Assembly: GCA_013397935.1 (NCBI GenBank)
Contig: VZRN01000634.1
Location: forward strand, 1,207,017-1,271,016
Reading direction: 5' to 3'
Source of the DNA: Dasyornis broadbenti
Lineage: Eukaryota; Chordata; Aves; Passeriformes; Dasyornithidae
Length of the DNA stretch: 64,000 nt
The notes under the pieces were generated by a model. It did not search any database. It saw only the letters and a list, made by a program, of their open reading frames with translations, and was not told the origin of the DNA. Both the position numbers and the translations under genes were made by a program. Below, piece by piece: positions 60,001 through 64,000 of this stretch (the stretch's first letter is position 1; each line of letters opens with the position of its first letter).

Positions 60001-60490
60001 CCATTTTCTATTAGTCCCATATTTAATGTTGGCTGTGGTGAGTTTCTGGTGGAGGCACAGCCCTGGTGTGCTGGCACATCTGCACGCACGCGCGCGCTGT
60101 TTACTATTCCTTCTGCAGTTGCTCCCACCAATAAATCTGCACTTGCTGTAGCCAGGATGGAAATCTTTAAGACAAAGGACTTGAATGGGCAGTTTTTTAT
60201 TGCTGTGATAGAGTAGAAGGCCCCAAGCTGGGGCCTAGTGCATGCATGAATGCTGCCCCCCTTGGCTTGGTACTGTCCTCTGTGAGTTCTATACCAGTAC
60301 CAGAGACTGTAAAGGGGAGAGGGCCCCAAGGCTGGTATTTCCCCATTTCAATTCCTGCTCCTCTGACTGCAGCAAATCCCAAAGAAATGATGGCTGAGAA
60401 GTAAACTTGGAGAAGAGTGTGGAAGGGCAGGCTGTTGGGTAGTGGAGGGGATGCCTGGGAGGGCAGCACAAAAACGTGGGAATGAGGAAT
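54011..60490. other. Gene desert downstream of ZIC3
   Basis: No supported gene. A short (TG)n lies at 54,376-54,390. AT-rich single-copy DNA dominates 55,200-59,500, with T-runs at 55,489-55,499, 57,110-57,120, 57,307-57,320 and 57,821-57,837. The block 58,380-59,220 is repeat-free and rich in TTAAT and ATTAA words, so it is a candidate conserved element on texture alone. A 192-residue open frame at 53,796-54,374 starts in the CpG island and has no recognisable content. Confidence 0.6.
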
Positions 60491-60491
60491 G

Positions 60492-60565
60492 GAGGAACAA
60501 AAGAGATACGGGTTGGCAAAGGAGGAACAAAAGAGATGTGGGTTGGCGAAGGAGGAATAGAGGAG
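60492..60565. repeat. 30-bp tandem repeat, 2.5 copies
   Basis: Units at 60,492-60,521 and 60,522-60,551 differ at a few bases (GATACGGG against GATGTGGG, CAAAG against CGAAG) and a partial third begins GAGGAATAGAGGAG. It is purine-rich. The Leu-rich repeated peptides on the - strand come from it. Confidence 0.9.
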
Positions 60566-62059
60566 TGAAAGGCGGCCAGGATGGTGCAGCAGCGAGGAGC
60601 TGCTCCGTGTTCCCGTATGTGAATACATCCAGGTGAGCCTTTTGCATTACATGCTGTTCAGGCAGAGCCCCCACAAAAGCGTGTGAGTCTCTGGAGACAT
60701 GCACAGGATTTGCCCTTCAGGAAGCAGCGTGTGGTGCTCGGGGTGAGGTACCTTTCACGCTACACAAGTCTTGGCTCCAGCAGTGCAGCTGTGTGGGGCT
60801 GTTGGCCAGGTGCAGTACGTGGGTACCAGCGGTGCCATTCCTATGCCGGGTCTTTGGGATGCAGATGGTGAGAGAGTCTGTTGGTGAGCCAGGCCTGAGC
60901 TGCAAGGGGGAAAGAACGGGCAGCCTTCCTGCAGGCAGCTTCGTACCCACCAGGCTTGGGACCAGAGGGACCCTTGGGGAGCTGTTGTTGCCCTCCTGTT
61001 CCCCCATGACTCCCACAGCCCTCCATTCCTGCAGGCCACAAGTGAGTCCTGCCCTGGCAGAGGGTCTGGGTTTGGTTTCTCAGCAGCAGGAGCGGTGGTG
61101 CTGTGCTCCATCCGCTTACGTCAATGCAGACCTTTCCATGGACTCCAGTCTGGGTTGGATCAAGCCTTGCATGATTGTGGCCCTTGTGCATTTCAAAACT
61201 GCGTTAATCTATATCTGGATCCCAATGGGGGCACTTGAGATGAGCTGAGCTCAAACAATCCTTGGCAGGAGGGACAGACTGGAGTTGGCAAGGATTTTTG
61301 TCCCATTATTAGTTACTCGGAGGAAGGAATGTATGCACCATTTTAATATATGACAACTTGAGGTCTGTCATCTTTAGCATGTTAGAAAAACCTCATTTTT
61401 AACAAATCCCAGAGCATTTACCAGGCATGGTGCTGCAGCTAGATTGAGACTGCATGCTGGTCCTGGGCAGAGGCACAGGACTGCTCTCTGTCTCTTTAGG
61501 CACAGAGCAAATTCTCCTGCTATTGGGTCAGCCCTATGGGTGCCAGCCCCAGCCCCCTGGCTGCTCACCTTTCATTCCCATCTCACCCTGCTAGGAGGGG
61601 AGGTGGAAATACTGGGGCAGAAAAAAGCAGTCACAGTGCAGCCCATAGAGCAAACCATACTGAAAGCTCTTCCCGTCTAGTTAAATCTGCTTGCGTGTGC
61701 TCGGCAAGTTTAGCCAGGGGTTGTTTACCAAGCTCAGAGGAGACTTGCATGTCTGTACTAAAATCTTCAAAACATGTCCCAAAACATGTCTTTCTCCCTG
61801 AGAGAAATTTTACACTCTGTGAGTTTACTCTTTCCTCTAGTGAAAAATCCAGATGGGTGCTTGTGTTGAAAACTGGTTTGTATGAAGTCACACTTTTTAC
61901 TTTCTTGTTCTAGGTTTCTAAGGTAGAAGAATTAAACTGTTAAAGAGTTTCCAAGATTATTTAGGCTTCTTGTGTCAAGACCAAGAAATTAGTCCAGATA
62001 ACCTAGAAAAGGCTAGGAAGGATGGAGGAAATATGTTTGGAGTTTTGTGTTGTTTGAAT
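60566..62059. other. Gene-free interval
   Basis: Moderately GC-rich, CpG-poor DNA with overlapping short frames on both strands. No repeat, RNA gene or domain-bearing frame was recognised. Confidence 0.55.
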
Positions 62060-62190
62060 GTTTTTTGGGGTTTTTGTGTGTGGGGGTTTTTTTGGGTTTT
62101 TTTTTTTTTTTTTGGTTGTTGTGGGTTTTTTGTTGTTTGGTTTTTTCCTTGTTTTTTTCTTTGTTTTTTTTTGTTTTGTTTTGGAGGGGG
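62060..62190. repeat. T/G low-complexity tract
   Basis: Long runs of T broken by GG or GTTG over about 130 bases. It is simple sequence next to the hAT relic and may be error-prone in the assembly. Confidence 0.85.
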
Positions 62191-62397
62191 AAAGAATTTT
62201 AAAATAGTTTTCGCTATTTTACAAGCATTAATTATATTTTTATCAACCAGCAAAACACCCAAGCACTTAGCAAACTGTTCCTTCAAAAACATCCCCATAA
62301 AGAGAGATCTGAAATAATCAGCCAAAAGAATAGGTGTCAGCCTTAGACTGTGTTTCTGGGTAATCTAATGCCATTTTAATATCTTGCTTTTAATGCA

Positions 62398-62460
62398 GCT
62401 GGGAGAATGGTTTGATGGACAAGGCACTGATGCTCACGAGCCTGAGTTCAGTTGTTAGGG
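62398..62460 (+). mobile_element. Possible tRNA-derived SINE head
   Basis: TGGTTTGATGGACAAGGCAC, then GATGCTCACGAGCCTG, then AGTTCAGTTGT resembles the tRNA-like head shared by MIR and related SINEs, with a box-A-like start and a box-B-like AGTTCAGTTG. The match is short and imperfect and the core is not seen downstream. Confidence 0.25.
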
Positions 62461-62524
62461 TTATGTCAGAAATTATTTTTCACAGACAAATGTAGTTGGA
62501 GTATCATGTCCCATTAGGTATATT

Positions 62525-62985
62525 AGGGCCTCTGAAGTTCAGTGCTAGCACACCATGTTTTGTAGCCTTTGGTTTGCTTCTGTGGCAGCAAAACCAGAAG
62601 GTCTTTGGTTAACTTCTGACCACTGACATATTAAATGAAGATGAGCATTTGAGCAACATCAGTGATTTCAATTGACTCATCAATTGCTATTGCATAGAAG
62701 TCCTCATGTTTCACTTCGGTAACAAGCTCATCTGCCACATCTGATGCCAGCAATTCAGTCCTTCAAACAAATGACATGTTTGATAAAGAAATCTTTTAAA
62801 ATTCATTATGCACTTTGGCTTTTGTCTTTCCTTTTAATACAGCATCTGTTGCAGCTGGGATACATTCCTTGATCGTTTCTGAGTCTGCAATTATTTTTAT
62901 GCCTGCCCAGTGTCCCAGAGATGTGAAACGAAGCTGCCATGCTATGCTGCTGAGTCCTGAAACTCTACACAGATATTCAATTTAA
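62525..62985 (-). pseudogene. Decayed hAT-type transposase-like coding relic
   Basis: One continuous - strand frame of about 150 codons reads with three in-frame stops (complements at 62,796-62,798, 62,763-62,765 and 62,631-62,633) and no frameshift. Recognisable pieces are ECIPAATDAVLKG, DVADELVTEVKHEDFYAIAI followed by DESIEITDVAQMLIF, and then a YVSG piece. The family pattern in hAT-derived proteins such as ZBED5, FAM200 and GTF2IRD2-like is a PAA.D.V stretch, a LSN..V.RR stretch, then FFA(I/L)Q(L/I)DESTDV..(A/V)QLL(V/I)F(V/I)RYV; the order and spacing agree. The DES aspartate belongs to the RNase-H-like catalytic core. It lacks N- and C-terminal parts and terminal inverted repeats were not found. 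It could be a dead transposon or a retrocopy of a domesticated gene. Confidence 0.6.
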
Positions 62986-62989
62986 TCTC

Positions 62990-64000
62990 TTGGAACAGAC
63001 TGCATTAAAGTAGTGTCATCAGTGCACTTGCGATAAAAAGACGACATGAAGAAAGACAGTGAACTAAAAGGCCCTGCTTTTTTTTCTGGAAAGAAAATAG
63101 GATATCTGTCCCTTCATTTGTTTCATGGATTCCTTGCACAGCCATTTGAGCAGCAGGCTCCAAGTGTCTAAACTTTATCCTGAGCATTTTTTTCAGTGCT
63201 GGAAGGTAATACAGTTAAGTGTCCCAGGGGGAATTTTATAGAAAATGGATGGGATTGTACGTTTTCCATAGAGAGCCAGTAGGGAAACAAATACAGGACT
63301 TGACGAGAAGTGTTCTGCAGGGATCCACGGCTCTGTGGCTCCAAAGACGGGCAGAAGGATAATGAGGGCTTTAACCCAAAGTGCCCCCTTGTGTCTCCGT
63401 CCTGCTCCATGCTGGAGCTCTGTGAATATCTGGAGCTGGAAGAAATGACAAACTTCTTGGGTGCCACAAGAGATTGCATCAGCATTACTGATCCTTACTC
63501 GGCTCGTTACTGAAAACGCATCAAGCAGCTATTTGGGTCAGACTGCTAAATTTGTAGACACGGAGTGTCAAGAAGCCTTTTTGTCAACTTGGTACCGTTC
63601 AGTGTTATTTGTCTTCAAGTTCAAAGCAATCCTGGCCTCAGACTTGTGATATTTTCTGCCCTTTCCCCTTTCTGTTGGCTCAGACCTCTTCCCTTTGAGG
63701 TCAACATCAAAATAAAGATGTATGTTTCCTCAGCCTGACCATGGCTCTGACTCTTTAGATCAGCAATCCTATAGTCCATATGTCTTCCCATCTGTCAACT
63801 GGCATTTGAAGCCAGCTTGGTCTTCTATTCTTTCAGATAAGTGTGAGAATCAGGAGTTTCTTTAATGACGGTTTCAGGCCTTAAAGCGTTTGCTAAGATA
63901 CTACCTATTAAGATCCCTTGATGGCACCTTGAATAGAGATCAAAAGCAACTGAGTTCACTCCACAAATCTAATTCTGTCAGTCAGTTTAGGGCATTGAGA
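62990..64000. other. Gene-free right end
   Basis: No gene or repeat was recognised. Two adjoining - strand frames at 63,005-63,485 lie upstream of the hAT relic in its orientation and could hold more of it, but no family landmark (such as a BED zinc finger) is visible. Confidence 0.5.

Noticed and set aside
1..64000. CRISPR arrays, operons, tRNA or rRNA genes
   Set aside because: The sequence is vertebrate. No regularly spaced repeats with unique spacers, and no cloverleaf or rRNA-like sequence, were seen.

Overview
The window is vertebrate nuclear DNA, almost certainly from a bird and plausibly a songbird. Three things point that way. The repeats are CR1 retroposon ends and a solo LTR of the avian ERV-L type. 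Introns are short. The one recognisable gene encodes a complete ZIC3 protein that lacks the long alanine tract of mammalian ZIC3. The species call is inference; no database was searched.

Layout. From 1 to about 40 kb is a gene desert. It holds a degenerate minisatellite (1.7-2.3 kb), a small CpG-rich patch with an exact 15-bp tandem repeat (2.4 kb), CR1 fragments (16.8, 33.9 and 34.4 kb), an intact solo ERV-L-type LTR with a 5-bp target duplication (17.2-18.3 kb), an ancient MIR/CORE-SINE-like piece (23.6 kb) and one coding-like relic of unknown identity (28.7 kb). Several AT-rich, repeat-free stretches carry clusters of SOX, homeodomain or E-box-like words and look like candidate distant enhancers, though conservation could not be tested. 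From about 40 to 48.3 kb the sequence turns CpG-rich, broken by homopolymer tracts, and ends in a 607-base assembly gap (48,261-48,867) that removes the 5' UTR and core promoter of ZIC3.

ZIC3 runs on the + strand: exon 1 48,869-49,916, exon 2 50,574-50,737, exon 3 51,277-51,459, giving 464 residues with five C2H2 zinc fingers and the conserved C-terminus. The 3' UTR ends near 52.33 kb at an ATTAAA signal. A second CpG island begins immediately downstream (52.33-54.0 kb). It contains a consensus splice donor at 52,616 and a perfect 17-bp inverted repeat at 53,470-53,510.

From 54 kb to the end is desert again, with a 30-bp tandem repeat (60.5 kb), T/G-rich low-complexity DNA (62.1 kb) and a decayed hAT-type transposase-like reading frame on the - strand (62.5-63.0 kb).

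There is no operon, CRISPR array or tRNA/rRNA gene. No previously undescribed system was found. The most distinctive observations are the ZIC2-like second polyhistidine run in ZIC3, a possible intron-2-retained ZIC3 form that would keep finger 5 intact, the inverted repeat downstream of ZIC3, and the hAT relic.
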